A DNA stretch of 35,379 nucleotides from Pontibacter chinhatensis (GTDB lineage Bacteria > Bacteroidota > Bacteroidia > Cytophagales > Hymenobacteraceae): assembly GCF_900113285.1 (NCBI RefSeq), contig NZ_FOOT01000015.1, forward strand, positions 1 to 35,379. The letters run 5' to 3'. How positions within the stretch are numbered: position 1 is the stretch's first letter; each line of letters begins with the position of its first letter. A program made the position numbers and the translations under genes. Below the pieces are notes generated by a model. The model was not told the origin of the DNA. It did not search any database and worked only from the letters and a program-made list of their open reading frames with translations. Shown here one piece after another: positions 22,985 to 32,181 of this stretch.

Positions 22985-25687
22985 CTACTCCCCCACCCTG
23001 AAGCGCAGTTTCTTCAGCTCTTTGCCGGAGGTATAGTATAAAGTATAATCGTGGGTGATGTCGTTGTAATAGATGGTGACGGGGTTGTTGGTCTCCAGCG
23101 AGCGCCCTCCGATGAGCCTTCCGTTAGCGTCGTAAAGGTAAGTTTTGCCCGGCCCGGTCTCAGTAATGGCGTAGATTCTGTTCACGCTGCCAAAGCGGAA
23201 ATACTGCACAATTTTAGGGGCCGAGGTAACATAGCGTTTCTCAAACAACTCCTTCAGGTCCTGGTCAAAAATCGCCACCTTCCCCATTTCCTGCCGCACG
23301 ATTACGGCGGAGCGGCCGTTGCTGCTCTCCGGCACCAGATCGAACATGGCGCGTTTGCTCGGGCGGTGCAGTTGTTGCTGCTGCAGCACCCTTCCCTGCA
23401 GGTTGAAGGTAATCACATTGCCATACCGGGTTACCGCCGTTACCTCCGTGCGCCGCAGGTCTGCCCCGGCCTTCACAGTCAGTCCCGAGGTTAAGGGCAC
23501 CTTTAGGTCGATGGGGAAGCCTGGGTAGGTGTCTCCGGTACGGCTTAGGGCATAGATATAGCCATTTTGCAAGGACACCAGCACCACATCCTGGCCACCT
23601 ACACGCACGTGCTGCGGGCTTGCCGACAGGCGGTAATCCATGCGGCGCGGCTGCCAGCCCTGCACCGCGGCGCCCTGCATGTTAAACATATACAGGTTTC
23701 CGTAGCTGTCGTCTACCAGCAGGCGGTAGTTACCGTCCTTCTCATAGTCGAACACAGCCAGGTGCTGCAAATCCACCGTATCCGGCAGGTTAAATGGAAA
23801 GTTTACCAAAGGCGCGCCCTGGTTATTGATGGCATGGATGCGGTTGCCCGTGATAAACAGGTAGCGTAGCTTTTTATCGGCCCCATACTCTATCTGCTTG
23901 ATGTCGCTGCGAAGGGCAGTGCTGAGGCTGTCGGTCCAGCCGCGCCTACCCTGGTCTGTGATGTTGATGAGCACGTTGGCCGAGTCCTGCACCACTACCT
24001 CCCGGGCCCGGGTTACCGCATTCTGTACCGGGAATGGCTGCGTGTCGATCCGGTTGTTCAGCGCTATACTTTCAACCTCCTCAAAACCGTCCTGGCTGTC
24101 GGGCTTAATTTGGTCCGGCCGCCGGATAACGAGGCTGGTGTAATAGCGCCCGTCATTCTCTACGAGCGAAAACTGCAGCCCCACTTGGGCAAAGCGTTTG
24201 ATCAGGGTGGCGTTCTGCAGTAGGTCTTCCCGCTCATCTTCCCGAGTATAGCGGTTCAGGAGGTACCAGGCATTGGCGTTGCTCAGGAAAAAGCTAAGGT
24301 TTGCCTCATGCTGCGCCTCCTCCAGAAAAGCCTTCTGCACCCCCGACTCGCTCCAGGTTTCGCCCTTGGCAATGTCATCGAGCAGATGCCGCAGCGTAAC
24401 CGCCTCCTCTGCCATCACCAGGTAATCGTCCAGCTGCACGGCATACGTTTGCTCAAAGCCTTTAAACACGCGCCCCAGCAGTTGCTCCGGCAGGTTGGGT
24501 ACATCCAGCAGTTGAATGGTATACTTCCCATACTTCTCGATGTAGGGCTTTTCCTGCTGGCTGGCGGCCAGGTTGCTGAGCAGGCGCTGTGCGCGGGCAG
24601 GGTTTACTGTATGGGTATAAATAAGCTTCTCGGGGCTCTGCGCTATGCTGTTCGACTCCAGGTATACCACCGCCGCCTCCTTGCTCAGGCCGCGGGACAG
24701 GCTATCTGCCAGCACTAATGTTGGCCCCTGCCCTTGTCGCAGCTTGGATACATCCTGCAGGCCGAAGTGCAGCATCATGGCCGTATTGTTGGGCAGGTAT
24801 CCCCTAATGCCCAATGGCTGCGGCTTTTGGGGCTGCATGGTATTATGGAGCGAGTTCTTCAGTCGCTCCGGCACAGAAAAACCGTTCAGGAAGATGCGGT
24901 TCTGCCTCAGCTTCAGCTCCAGCATGCCGCTCTGGCAAAGCGACGACAGGTAGCGCACCTGCGGCATCAGGTCCTTCTCCAGGAAAAGCCCCAGCAAGTC
25001 GGGCAGCGCCCGGTAGTTCACAAACACGTTGGCGTACACATCGGGCTGGCTCAGGTAATTTACATTGCTGAAATCTGCCGCTACAGAGGCTGGCGTACCA
25101 CGCGAGGCACGCCGCACTATCTCCTCCACCAGAGCTGGCGAGGAACTGAGGATGATGTTGTTGTGAAAGGTAAAATAGGTAAAGCTGCTGCCGTTGCGTT
25201 TGTTAGCGACACTGGTAAGCAAATGGCCCTGGTAATCGCGGGTGCGCTGCTCGTAGGTGTCGCTTTTGTTGATGTTCTCGGCAAGGGTGCGCATAAAGCG
25301 GAGCTCACCCACGGAGTTTACCGGCACATAGAACACGAACCTCGTTTCGGCCCCACCCTCTACGTGCAGCGAGGTTAGGATGTGCTTCTCGTTCAGGAAG
25401 CGGTCCAGGCGCTGGTTGCCGGGTGCCACGCTATCCAGGTAGGTCAGGTTGTCGGAAAGGCTTGCCGTGGCAGGCAGCATCGCCACGCTCTCCCACAGGT
25501 TTGTCTCCCGCAGGTGCTCCAGCAGTTGCTGGTGGTTGTTCGTCTCCACCACGAGCGCCGCATCCTCAGGCACCAGCGTCCAAAGGTCTACCTTCTCCTG
25601 CGAGGCCTTCCAGCGGTTAAACCCGTAGAAGATAAGGGAGGCCAGTATAACGAAGCCAACAAAGATTAATACAAGGCGTTTTGGCAT
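22985..25687 (-). CDS. Large membrane-anchored hypothetical protein with beta-propeller-like C-terminus
   Basis: A 900-aa protein with one N-terminal membrane helix (about 4-24), the rest probably periplasmic. Residues about 40-520 resemble DUF3352-type proteins: a VPEDAALVVETNN start, repeated beta-strand and helix blocks, and LSSSPALVEEIVRRA. Residues about 590-900 carry repeated strands with aromatic turns (HAINNQGAPLVNFPFNL, GYIYALSRTGDTYPGFPIDL, AIFDQDLKELF) typical of PQQ/WD-like propellers. No catalytic motif is recognised. It starts at ATG 25687 with a TATTTTTG box upstream. Function unknown. Confidence 0.85.
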   Translation of the reverse strand: MPKRLVLIFVGFVILASLIFYGFNRWKASQEKVDLWTLVPEDAALVVETNNHQQLLEHLRETNLWESVAMLPATASLSDNLTYLDSVAPGNQRLDRFLNEKHILTSLHVEGGAETRFVFYVPVNSVGELRFMRTLAENINKSDTYEQRTRDYQGHLLTSVANKRNGSSFTYFTFHNNIILSSSPALVEEIVRRASRGTPASVAADFSNVNYLSQPDVYANVFVNYRALPDLLGLFLEKDLMPQVRYLSSLCQSGMLELKLRQNRIFLNGFSVPERLKNSLHNTMQPQKPQPLGIRGYLPNNTAMMLHFGLQDVSKLRQGQGPTLVLADSLSRGLSKEAAVVYLESNSIAQSPEKLIYTHTVNPARAQRLLSNLAASQQEKPYIEKYGKYTIQLLDVPNLPEQLLGRVFKGFEQTYAVQLDDYLVMAEEAVTLRHLLDDIAKGETWSESGVQKAFLEEAQHEANLSFFLSNANAWYLLNRYTREDEREDLLQNATLIKRFAQVGLQFSLVENDGRYYTSLVIRRPDQIKPDSQDGFEEVESIALNNRIDTQPFPVQNAVTRAREVVVQDSANVLINITDQGRRGWTDSLSTALRSDIKQIEYGADKKLRYLFITGNRIHAINNQGAPLVNFPFNLPDTVDLQHLAVFDYEKDGNYRLLVDDSYGNLYMFNMQGAAVQGWQPRRMDYRLSASPQHVRVGGQDVVLVSLQNGYIYALSRTGDTYPGFPIDLKVPLTSGLTVKAGADLRRTEVTAVTRYGNVITFNLQGRVLQQQQLHRPSKRAMFDLVPESSNGRSAVIVRQEMGKVAIFDQDLKELFEKRYVTSAPKIVQYFRFGSVNRIYAITETGPGKTYLYDANGRLIGGRSLETNNPVTIYYNDITHDYTLYYTSGKELKKLRFRVGE

Positions 25688-25706
25688 AGCAAGCGCTGTG
25701 GAGCTA

Positions 25707-25714
25707 CAAAAATA
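25707..25714 (-). promoter_or_regulatory. Putative -7 box (TATTTTTG) for the 900-aa protein gene
   Basis: On the minus strand TATTTTTG lies 19 bp upstream of the ATG and fits TAnnTTTG. A -33 element was not clear. Confidence 0.45.
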
Positions 25715-25841
25715 GGAGAAAATTCTGAACTACACGGGCCAGCTGCCGAGGCACCGGTATAGTTTGGGGATCGGCGCACCTCCTTTTGCGGCTTACCACG
25801 TATACATCATCCAAGTTAAAATCAAAGACCCTTACGTTTAT

Positions 25842-26747
25842 ATGTTCAGAATACTGATACCCGTTGACTTCACAGAAGGCTCCACGAATGCCTGCCGCTA
25901 TGCCCTGCACCTGTGCGCTGCCTTGCCTCAGGCCGAAATACTGTTGCTGCACTGCTTCAGCGATTACCTGCTACAGCCCCAGCTCGACGACCCGACTACG
26001 GATACGGGCTACAGCCCCCTGAGCCCCGGCTCAGAGATGATGACAGACCGCGTGCTCTACCAAAACCAGCAGGAGCAGCAGGAAAAGCTCGAAAAGCTGT
26101 ACAAGGAGCTACTGGCAGAGGCCCATACACAAGGCAACCACACCCAACTGAAGCATGCCTTTATCAATGGCCTGACCGAGGATGTAATCCGGGACGAAAT
26201 AGACCGCTACAAACCTGACCTGCTGCTGATGGGCACCAAGGGGGAAGACAACATCGCCCGCTCACTTTTTGGCACCATCACCACCAAAATGGTAGAGGAC
26301 GCTAAAATACCGCTCTTGACGGTGCCGGAATCCTACAAAGACTATAGCCTGCACCGCGCCCTCTACGCCACTGACTTCGACAAGACCGACGCGGAGGCAA
26401 TCACGGTGCTGCTGCAGCTGCTAAAGCCGTTTGACCCCGAGATACTCTGTACCCATATCGGCACGGAGGACTCGGAGCGGGATGACAGCTTTAAAATGGA
26501 GCAGTTGCAGGCAAGGCTTTACGCCGCCCTGCCCGACAACAACCTGCAGTTTGCCATACTTCCGAGCGAGGATGATGTGGCCGATGCCCTGCAGGACTTT
26601 GTGGCCCGCGAGCACATCGGCCTGATTGCCGTAAACAACCACCAACGCTCCCTGTTCAGCAGCATCTTTAAACCAAGCCTAAGCAAGAAACTGGTGCTGG
26701 AGGCGCAGGTGCCACTTCTTATCTTCCACAGCACAGAGAAAGTTTAG
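25842..26747 (+). CDS. Tandem universal stress protein (UspA)
   Basis: A 301-aa cytoplasmic protein with two UspA domains. Domain 1 (1-162) starts with MFRILIPVDFTEGS and has the nucleotide-binding signature GTKGEDNIARSLFGTITTK (131-149). Domain 2 (about 168-301) starts with RALYATDFDKTDAEA and ends with the related VNNHQRSLFSSIFKPSLSKK, which lacks the Gly pattern, so ATP binding is likely only in domain 1. The start is ATG 25842; upstream extension has no family similarity. Its stop overlaps the stop of the convergent ATP-grasp gene. It contains no AGTATA motif. Confidence 0.93.
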   Translation: MFRILIPVDFTEGSTNACRYALHLCAALPQAEILLLHCFSDYLLQPQLDDPTTDTGYSPLSPGSEMMTDRVLYQNQQEQQEKLEKLYKELLAEAHTQGNHTQLKHAFINGLTEDVIRDEIDRYKPDLLLMGTKGEDNIARSLFGTITTKMVEDAKIPLLTVPESYKDYSLHRALYATDFDKTDAEAITVLLQLLKPFDPEILCTHIGTEDSERDDSFKMEQLQARLYAALPDNNLQFAILPSEDDVADALQDFVAREHIGLIAVNNHQRSLFSSIFKPSLSKKLVLEAQVPLLIFHSTEKV

Positions 26748-27640
26748 GCAATACGCTGTTCCTGCAGCTGCGCTGACAGGGCATCGTAATACCGCTCTAT
26801 GGCTCCCTCGCTGGTAGCCATAAATAGGAAAGGCTCTATAAGCTCCAGCTCCATCAGCACCAGCTCACCGGCGCGCTCTATGCCGTCCACACGCGCATAG
26901 AGGCAGCCTTGGGCATACTTGTCTACCAGGTTGTGGGCAGCCTCCAGCAGGTGCGCCGGCGGCTCCGGGGTGTGTATCGTTCCGCCAAAGAAATGCTGCA
27001 CCCTAAAGTCGCCGGCCTTTGCGGTTTTAAGCACGGTATGGCTATATTCTCCGTTAAAGAAAAGGAAAGACCACTCGCCTTTCGTCTGGATTTCGGGGAT
27101 GAAGGGCTGCGCCAGAAAGCTTTCCTGCTGCAGCAGGCTGTTTATACTTTCGGCCTGCGTTTCGGCCTCTTGTGGGGTAAGGGCAAAGGTGTTCTTGGCG
27201 CCGCCGCTCACGGCCGGCTTCACAATAATTTTATCCGACTGCAGTCGCTCAAACACGGTAGCCACGTCCAGGCTGCTGCCCTGCTCCAGCCACAGGGTTG
27301 GCACGACCCGCTCCCCTTTCTCCTGCAGCTCCACCAGGTAGCGCTTGTCCGCGTTCCAGCGTACGATGCTGATGGGGTTGAGCACCCGCACCTGCAGCTC
27401 CTCCAACTTGCTAAGCCAAGTATAAAAAGTGTCGATTTTGTCGAAATAATCCCAGGGCGATTTCAGCAGCACCAGCTCATACTTGCCCCAGTCCACGGCG
27501 GGATCGTCCCATACTTCGAGGGTTACCTGCAGGCCTTTTTTCGTCAGGAATTGGTGTAAACGGGCATTTTCCTCCTCCGATACCCCTGTATACTTGCCCG
27601 CGTCTTTATAAGTGATGAGCGCTATTTGCTGTGTGTTCAT
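26744..27640 (-). CDS. ATP-grasp domain protein (glutathione synthetase/RimK-like)
   Basis: A 298-aa cytoplasmic enzyme of the ATP-grasp superfamily, which joins a carboxylate to an amine or thiol through an acyl-phosphate. The N-terminal domain (1-95) contains the SPWDYF motif. Phosphate-binding region: KIIVKPAVSGG (137-147). The Mg2+/ATP site near the C-terminus is ELELIEPFLF (264-273). Similar proteins include cycloserine-pathway DcsG homologues, but the substrate is unknown. It starts at ATG 27640. Its TAA shares bases with the TAG of the convergent stress-protein gene. Confidence 0.9.
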   Translation of the reverse strand: MNTQQIALITYKDAGKYTGVSEEENARLHQFLTKKGLQVTLEVWDDPAVDWGKYELVLLKSPWDYFDKIDTFYTWLSKLEELQVRVLNPISIVRWNADKRYLVELQEKGERVVPTLWLEQGSSLDVATVFERLQSDKIIVKPAVSGGAKNTFALTPQEAETQAESINSLLQQESFLAQPFIPEIQTKGEWSFLFFNGEYSHTVLKTAKAGDFRVQHFFGGTIHTPEPPAHLLEAAHNLVDKYAQGCLYARVDGIERAGELVLMELELIEPFLFMATSEGAIERYYDALSAQLQEQRIA

Positions 27641-27788
27641 TTTTTATCATCTTTGCCGCCAAATTATACTTTATCCCAGGCCAAAACAACCCTTCGGGCG
27701 GTGTGCTAAAACTTAAAAACTTTTGGGCGGTTGATCCTCGTATGTAAGTATAGTTTACCTGCACTTTCTACTATATTTAGCGTTCACT

Positions 27789-28424
27789 ATGTTTCTCCGC
27801 CCTTACAGCATATGCCACGCCTGCGGTCTGAAGGCCCGTTTGCTCCTGCTGTTGCTGTTTATACACACCTTTGCCACTGCCTGCACCGACAATGCCACAG
27901 AAGAAGAGGCCGAGTTGCCGCCTGTGGTGCGCCGCAGCGCCACCGACACCGATACCACCACAGTAGCCAGCGCGAATACCTTCGACCTGCTGGGCAATCC
28001 GTTTGTGGCCACCCTGGAGCAGAGCAACGACCTTACCAGCTACTTCGACCGCATCAACGCTGACTTTACCGTAGACGCCGAAGCCATCGAGAACCGCCAC
28101 AACGCCGGTGTAACCGACACAATTTATACTATCCGCTCCGGCGAATCGGCCATGGAGTTCTACGCCCCGTCTTACTCGGGCGAGCTGCTGCTACAAATGG
28201 CCGACATCCGCAGCGCCGACATTGCGCTGCGCGACAACCTTCGGGTGGGCATGCCGCAGGCAGAGTTACTGAAACGCCTGCGCAGCCAAAACGGCGATAT
28301 GAAAATAACACAGACACCCACCGAAATCATCGCCTCGGCCAGAGAGGGCGCTCCCATGAGCCTGCATTTCTTTATACAAGGCGGCAAGGTAACGCGCATT
28401 TTATACGAAGGGTATGTAGATTAA
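27789..28424 (+). CDS. Hypothetical lipoprotein
   Basis: A 211-aa protein with a lipoprotein signal: basic start, Leu-rich segment (18-26) and lipobox Ala-Thr-Ala-Cys32. The mature N-terminus is acidic (NATEEEAELPP). The rest is a mixed alpha/beta domain with DLTSYFDRINADF, SGESAMEFYAP and a final MSLHFFIQGGKVTRILYEGYVD hairpin. I do not recognise a family. It starts at ATG 27789, preceded by TATATTTA, one base from the TAnnTTTG box. It probably stands alone. Confidence 0.75.
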   Translation: MFLRPYSICHACGLKARLLLLLLFIHTFATACTDNATEEEAELPPVVRRSATDTDTTTVASANTFDLLGNPFVATLEQSNDLTSYFDRINADFTVDAEAIENRHNAGVTDTIYTIRSGESAMEFYAPSYSGELLLQMADIRSADIALRDNLRVGMPQAELLKRLRSQNGDMKITQTPTEIIASAREGAPMSLHFFIQGGKVTRILYEGYVD

Positions 28425-29024
28425 GCGTTCAAGAACCTGCTAGGGATTTACGGCAGCACGTATACGATCTCTCCTTCGTACCTTCCTTTTTCATACTTGC
28501 TCTTTCTCTTTGCAGTATATTCCATGCTGCTTTTCACCTGCCAGGTTAATTCCTGTCGGGAGCTTATTCTTTTGTAGTACCTAAGCAACTTCTGCCGGGT
28601 ACATACCTTTTCTATGTTTACCAAAGCTGCTCCTGAACTGCAGCACATTCGCTCCCATCCCATTCAGGCCGCTTATCACCTTATTCCCCTCGCAAGACTG
28701 CAGCCTCACGCTTACTTAGATTATACTTTTTTCTTTCAGAAATTGAATCATTATATTTAAATATCGTAATAAGGGATTGGTTACTTACTTCTATAGAATA
28801 CAATTCTGCAGAAGGCGTAAAATCATGATTATACGGGTTTAGGAAGGCAGATTGTAATCCGAGCGCACGGGTTTTGTGTGGCATGCGGACTCTAAACATC
28901 TGTTGGTAAGGTGTTATGAGCCATTCATTACTGAATGAGCGGCGGCTTATACCTGCGTGCGGTCCTTCTGTACAACTCTCAGCTCTGTCATAGAAAAATA
29001 TTATTCACTTAAATAATAAGGTTT
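28425..29024. other. 600-bp gene-free, AT-rich stretch upstream of susC
   Basis: No convincing gene. Two minus-strand open frames (28448-28663, 71 aa; 28681-28899, 72 aa) lack family features and are not called. There are single AGTATA/TATACT sites near 28515 and 28723. The last 100 bp before the SusC start are AT-rich and probably carry its promoter. No ECF sigma/anti-sigma pair is present here. Confidence 0.6.
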
Positions 29025-32000
29025 ATGAAGAGAATTGTACCGCAATGGATGCAGCGGCCAAACCGTTGTGAGTTCTGTTTCCCCGGGAAGGAGCACCAAC
29101 TCAAAAAGCACACCCGGGGCCTCTTTCTCCTGTTCTTCCTGCTCTGCTCCGTTCCCGCCTGGGCACAAAGTGGCTTTACGGTGAGCGGCACCGTGAAAGA
29201 CGACAGTGGCACTGGCCTGCCGGGTGTTACCGTGCTGCTGAAAGGTACTTCCACAGCTGCCCCCTCGGACGTGCAGGGCAATTACAGCCTGACGGTTCCG
29301 GATGGCAACGGTACGCTCGTGTTTTCCTTCATCGGGTACCAGTCCCAAGAGATTCCGATAAACAACCGCACGACGATTAATGTAACGCTTGCCACCGATG
29401 CCAAAGCGCTGGAAGAGGTAGTGGTAGTAGGCTATGGCACAGCCAGGAAGAAAGACGTAACCGGCTCTATTGCCCAGGTTAGCGCCGAAGATCTGAACCC
29501 TGGCATCAACACCAACGCGCTAGGGTCTATACAGGGTAAAGTGGCCGGCCTTACGGTAACGCAGCCTTCCGGCGACCCGAACCAAACCCCTACTGTCCGG
29601 TTACGTGGCTATACTTCGTTGGCGGGCGGTAGTGACCCGCTCTATGTGGTGGACGGGGTGATCGGTGTGCCGATTACCAGTGTGGCGCCGGGGGACATTG
29701 AATCCATGGATGTGCTCAAAGATGCTTCTGCCGCCGCTATTTACGGTTCCCGCGCGGCCAACGGGGTAATCATCATCACCACCAAAAAAGGAAGGGCCGG
29801 CAAAGCCACCGTTAACTTCAACAACTACATCGGCGTGGAGACCATCTCGAACCAACTGGAGTTGTTGGATGCGGATGCCTACAGGGCGCAGGTGGCCCGC
29901 ATCAAAGGAGAAGCCTCCCTGAGCGATAACCTCCGCTTTCCGACAGGAGGCGGCAATAACGGGTTCAACACCGACTGGATGGACGAGATCTCCCGAAAGG
30001 CAGCCTTCACCAACAACCACGACCTGGCCCTGACGGGTGGCAACGAGGCATTCAACTACAGGGGCTCGCTGAACTACATCAAGCGCGAAGGCATCATCAA
30101 AAAGACGGACTTTGAACGGGTAACGGCCCGCTTCAACGCCGACCAAAGTCTGGTGAACGATAAGCTGAACATACAGTACAGCCTGTCTTACTCCAACAGA
30201 GACTCCCGCCTGAGCAACAACGACGTGATAGCCGAGGCCATCACCTTCCTGCCGACGCTACCTATTTACTCCCCCACCGGCAGCACTAACTTTGGCGGCT
30301 ACTACGAGGTAGAGGGCTCCTTCGACCTGAACAACCCGGTGGCCATGCAGAACAACTACCAGAACGACGAGCAAAACCGCGTGCTGATTGGTGGCTTGAA
30401 CCTCCGGTATGAAATTTTAAATGGCCTGACCTTAGGTGCCAATGGGGCTTACCGTCAGGAAAACACGGTAAATAGTGGCGCCTACAACAACATCGTGAAA
30501 GGCTATACCGGCAGGCAGGGCGGTGCCAACGCAGGCGACTACCCTTCGGCCAGGTCGTTGTACCAGACCAACAACAAACTTCTCGACCTGACCGCCACTT
30601 ATGCCCGGGGCCTTGGCGAAAGCAGCAACTTCTCTATACTTGCCGGCTACTCTTACCAGAACAACATAGACGATGGCTTTAGCGCCCGAAACAGCAGCTA
30701 CATCCTGGGCGGGTACGAGCTCTTTGGCTACAACAACTTGGGCGCAGGCCAGGGCTCATTGCTCAGCGGCAGGTCCGACTACACGACCTCCTACAAGAAC
30801 GAGTGGAGCCTGGTATCCTTCTTCGGGCGGGCTACTTTTAACCTGCTGGACAAGTATAACATCACGGCCACCATTCGCCGCGACGGCAGCTCTAAGTTCG
30901 GGGCCAACAACAAATGGGGTACTTTCCCTTCCTTCGCCGCCGGCTGGACCCTCTCCGATGAGGAGTTCCTGAAAGGCAGCAGCACGCTGAGCTATCTGAA
31001 ACTACGCGCGGGTTGGGGACAAACGGGTAACTCGGAGGGCATATCGCCTTACCAGTCCATCCGCTTGTATGGTGTGATCCGCAACTACTACGATGGGTCG
31101 GTGGGCGACTATGTGCCCGGCTACGGCTATGTGCAGAACGCCAATCCGAACCTGCGCTGGGAGATACTCGAGCAAACAAACCTGGGCCTGGATTTTACCC
31201 TGTTCAACAAGCTGAACGGCAGCATCGACGTGTACAACAAGCTTACTAAAGACATGCTGTACCCTTATACTGTTCCGGCTGATGGTATCAACTACGTGAC
31301 GAGCTCCATACTTGCCAACGTGGGAGAGATGCGCAACCGTGGTGTAGAACTATCCCTGGGGGCCGATGTCATCAACAACGGCAACTTTTCCTGGAATGTG
31401 AACGCCGTGGGCTCCTACAACAAGAACGAGATTGTCTCCCTGACCGGTGATGGCCTGAGCGTGGGTGTTATCCGCTACAATGCTTTTGGCGGCAGGGGCC
31501 TATCTGATGTGTTCGCCTCCCGGCTTAGCGAGGGGCGCCCGCTGGGAGAGTTCCTGATTCCGCACTTCGTGGGGTACGACCAGAACGGGAAAGTTTTGCT
31601 TGAGGCAGCTGATGGCGGAGAGGCTACCACAGACTATTCCAAAGCCAGACTCTATGAGGCCGGCACAGCCCTGCCCAAGTATACGGCCAGTTTGGTCAAC
31701 AGCTTTCAGTACAAGAACTTCGATTTGAACTTCCAGCTACGGGGCGCCTTTGGCCACAAAATCCTGAACAACCTGCGCTCCAACCTCACCATTCCGGGAA
31801 GTATACTGGAGACGAACATGCTGGAGGAAATAGCCGATTACCCGCTGGATTACAGCACGAACCAGCTGTCGGACAAGTGGCTGGAGAACGCCTCCTTTGT
31901 GCGGCTGGATAACTGGCAAATCGGTTACAACATCCCGGTGAAAGGCGGGATTCTGCAGAACGCGCGGGTGTATGTGGGCGGCAACAACCTGTTCATCATC

Positions 32001-32159
32001 ACCGGCTACAAAGGCATAGACCCGGAACTGGAGGTGAAAGGCGACCTGCAAACCAGCAACGGCGTGCAGCAACAGGCTCCTAACTCGGTGGGCCTGGACA
32101 ACAGCAGCATCTACCCGAAAACACGCAGCTTTCAGCTAGGAGTTAACCTAACGTTGTAA
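29025..32159 (+). CDS. SusC/RagA-family TonB-dependent outer-membrane transporter
   Basis: A 1044-aa outer-membrane receptor that imports oligomeric nutrients with a SusD partner. The signal peptide is preceded by an unusually long basic/Cys-containing N-region (residues 1-30); cleavage is likely after Ala-Trp-Ala47. Then a carboxypeptidase-regulatory-like domain (about 50-125; GTVKDDSGTGLPGVTVLLKG), a TonB box-like EEVVVVGYGT (130-139), a plug domain (about 140-250; VRLRGYTSL, DPLYVVDGV, DVLKDASAAAIYGSRAANGVI) and a C-terminal beta-barrel ending in FQLGVNLTL. The SusD gene follows 22 bp downstream. The start could alternatively be the ATG nine codons in. Substrate is unknown; no linked hydrolase is present. 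Confidence 0.96.
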   Translation: MKRIVPQWMQRPNRCEFCFPGKEHQLKKHTRGLFLLFFLLCSVPAWAQSGFTVSGTVKDDSGTGLPGVTVLLKGTSTAAPSDVQGNYSLTVPDGNGTLVFSFIGYQSQEIPINNRTTINVTLATDAKALEEVVVVGYGTARKKDVTGSIAQVSAEDLNPGINTNALGSIQGKVAGLTVTQPSGDPNQTPTVRLRGYTSLAGGSDPLYVVDGVIGVPITSVAPGDIESMDVLKDASAAAIYGSRAANGVIIITTKKGRAGKATVNFNNYIGVETISNQLELLDADAYRAQVARIKGEASLSDNLRFPTGGGNNGFNTDWMDEISRKAAFTNNHDLALTGGNEAFNYRGSLNYIKREGIIKKTDFERVTARFNADQSLVNDKLNIQYSLSYSNRDSRLSNNDVIAEAITFLPTLPIYSPTGSTNFGGYYEVEGSFDLNNPVAMQNNYQNDEQNRVLIGGLNLRYEILNGLTLGANGAYRQENTVNSGAYNNIVKGYTGRQGGANAGDYPSARSLYQTNNKLLDLTATYARGLGESSNFSILAGYSYQNNIDDGFSARNSSYILGGYELFGYNNLGAGQGSLLSGRSDYTTSYKNEWSLVSFFGRATFNLLDKYNITATIRRDGSSKFGANNKWGTFPSFAAGWTLSDEEFLKGSSTLSYLKLRAGWGQTGNSEGISPYQSIRLYGVIRNYYDGSVGDYVPGYGYVQNANPNLRWEILEQTNLGLDFTLFNKLNGSIDVYNKLTKDMLYPYTVPADGINYVTSSILANVGEMRNRGVELSLGADVINNGNFSWNVNAVGSYNKNEIVSLTGDGLSVGVIRYNAFGGRGLSDVFASRLSEGRPLGEFLIPHFVGYDQNGKVLLEAADGGEATTDYSKARLYEAGTALPKYTASLVNSFQYKNFDLNFQLRGAFGHKILNNLRSNLTIPGSILETNMLEEIADYPLDYSTNQLSDKWLENASFVRLDNWQIGYNIPVKGGILQNARVYVGGNNLFIITGYKGIDPELEVKGDLQTSNGVQQQAPNSVGLDNSSIYPKTRSFQLGVNLTL

Positions 32160-32181
32160 TCACCAATTCAGGAAAAAAGAT

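Noticed and set aside
28448..28899. Two small minus-strand open frames (71 and 72 aa)
   Set aside because: AT-rich, no family features, no start signals; could be real small genes but cannot be supported.
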